Below are positions 30,890 through 32,074 of a DNA stretch of 32,074 nt, one piece after another. Positions within the stretch are counted from its first letter, which is position 1; each line of letters opens with the position of its first letter. The stretch lies in contig JBNGIQ010006133.1 in assembly GCA_049999765.1 (NCBI GenBank), positions 1 to 32,074 of the forward strand, given 5' to 3'. The stretch comes from Phaeoceros laevis (Eukaryota > Anthocerotophyta > Anthocerotopsida > Notothyladales). The translations under genes and the position numbers were made by a program. The notes under the pieces were generated by a model that was given only the letters and a program-made list of their open reading frames with translations, did not search any database and was not told the origin of the DNA.

Positions 30890-31749
30890 GAATTGATTGT
30901 GGTGGGCACCAGCTTGGTGGACATGTATGCAATATGTGGTGAGCTGGAAGGTGCACGCCAGGTTTTGGACAGACCCTGATTGCTGGGTATGCACAGCAAG
31001 GCCTTGGCCAAGAGGCGCTTGTTGTGTATGGAGAAATGGAGGAGGCGGGCTTGATTCTGGCTAACCCTGTTACTTTTGCTTGCCTTCCGATGGCGTGTGC
31101 AAGAAGTGGTGCCCTGCAGAAGGGCAGGAACCTGCACGCGATGATTGTGAAAAGAGGTCTGCTGGATGGTGTAGTGGTGGGCACTTCAGCAAAATGTGGT
31201 GAGCTGGAAGGTGCACGCCAGGTTTCTGACAGCATGGACACAAAGAATGTGGGGACATGGAATGCCCTGATTGCTGGGTATGCACAGCAAGGACTACGCC
31301 AAGAGGCGCTTGTTTTGCATGGACAAATGGAGAAGGCGGGCCTCATTCTGGCTAACCATGTTACTTTTGCTTGCCTTCTGATAGCATGTGCAAGCACTGG
31401 TGCCTTGCAGGAGGGCAGGGAGCTGCATTCTACGATTGTCAAAAGAGGCCTGCTGGATGGTGTTGTGGTGGGCACCAGTCTGGTAAGCACCAGCCTGGTG
31501 GACATGTATGCAATATGTGGTGAGCTTGAAGGTGCACGCCAGGTTTTTGACAACATGGACCCAAAGAATGTGGTGACATCGAATGCCCTAATTGCTGGGC
31601 GTGTTCAAGCACCGGTGCCTTGCAAAAGGGCAAGGAGCTGCATTCAACGACTGGTGATGCCGTTGGACATGCTACTGCTACGATCATTACCCATGCCAGC
31701 TACGATTGGAAGCTCACATACGTTGCTAGAGCTGCTTTACAGCTGCTGA
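30890..31749 (+). pseudogene. PLS-type pentatricopeptide repeat (PPR) protein, decayed fragment
   Basis: PPR proteins bind organellar RNA; PLS-type members mostly serve RNA editing. Three tandem modules show VVGTSLVDMYAICGELEGAR, then NALIAGYAQQGLRQEALVLH, MEKAGLILANHVTFACLLIA and CASTGALQEGRELHSTIVKR. Module 1 (from about 30897) has lost some 31 nt at 30972, breaking the frame. Module 2 (about 31145) lacks five codons (GTSAKCGELEGA). Module 3 (about 31440) has five extra (GTSLVSTSLVDMY). After 31600 a deletion throws the rest out of frame: CSSTGALQKGKELHST is readable only in another phase. No start, targeting peptide or E/DYW domain is present. Confidence 0.85.
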
Positions 31750-32074
31750 CGAGATGACGGCTGCTGCGCAGGCGAGGGTGTGAGGAGTTACTTGCAATTT
31801 GCTTGCAGCTGATAACAAGGTCTCCAAAGTCCCGGGAACGCAATCTTGTTTCCGTTCGGTGCAAAAAAACTGGGCCGGACATGGAGTATTTTTTTTTTAA
31901 AGTGGATTTACGACCGTTTTTATGAAGCTTTGCTGGTTCTTTAAATTTGATGATGGACCCTATGAAATCTTAGAATCCCCTACTTCACGCAATCATTCCT
32001 TTCCGGAGCTTCATACGTTATCCATTTGTTGGGCTGGACATCCGGCACAGCGACAAAAAGCAGAACAACAACTG
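31750..32074. other. No gene seen at the right end
   Basis: AT-rich with a T8 run at about 31888. No motif or continued PPR homology. The minus-strand frame at 31700-31882 has no recognisable feature. Confidence 0.5.

Overview
This window is nuclear DNA from a land plant, probably a non-flowering one (lycophyte, fern or bryophyte). The evidence is genes with many short GT-AG introns, plant-type CLASP and nCBP proteins, a PLS-type pentatricopeptide (PPR) relic, and plant Ty1/copia, Ty3/gypsy and PIF/Harbinger elements. The species cannot be fixed from the sequence. Three runs of N are assembly gaps (1374-1473, 8387-8486, 20231-20630).

Layout. 1-5450 is repeat and transposon territory: degenerate and perfect tandem repeats, a PIF/Harbinger element (Myb/SANT-like ORF1 on +, transposase broken by an inversion) and a gag relic. 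5797-19717 is a compact island of three host genes whose exon structure I worked out by hand: a kelch-repeat gene (-, 5797-9310, at least 13 intact exons, damaged 3' end), the cap-binding protein nCBP (+, 9364-10560, 6 exons, 255 aa) and the microtubule regulator CLASP (-, 10805-19717, 23 exons, 1413 aa). The kelch and nCBP start codons are 53 bp apart, head to head. The nCBP and CLASP stop codons are 244 bp apart, tail to tail.

20231-32074 is repeat-rich again: a copia pol fragment (-), an unrecognised coiled-coil ORF (+) decayed by stop codons, a complete LTR-to-LTR but internally deleted Ty3/gypsy element (25089-29232) inserted inside that ORF with a near-perfect 5-bp target duplication, an LTR- or promoter-like stretch, and a decayed PPR gene.

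The three host genes have unrelated roles (probable adaptor or scaffold, mRNA cap recognition, cortical microtubule stabilisation). Nothing shows that they form a functional unit beyond the shared kelch/nCBP start region. I found no convincing new defence or biosynthetic system. The most informative observations are the transposase split across both strands, the 53-bp divergent start region, the gypsy insertion that can be undone on paper to restore a reading frame, and the reciprocal 15-nt changes between PPR modules.
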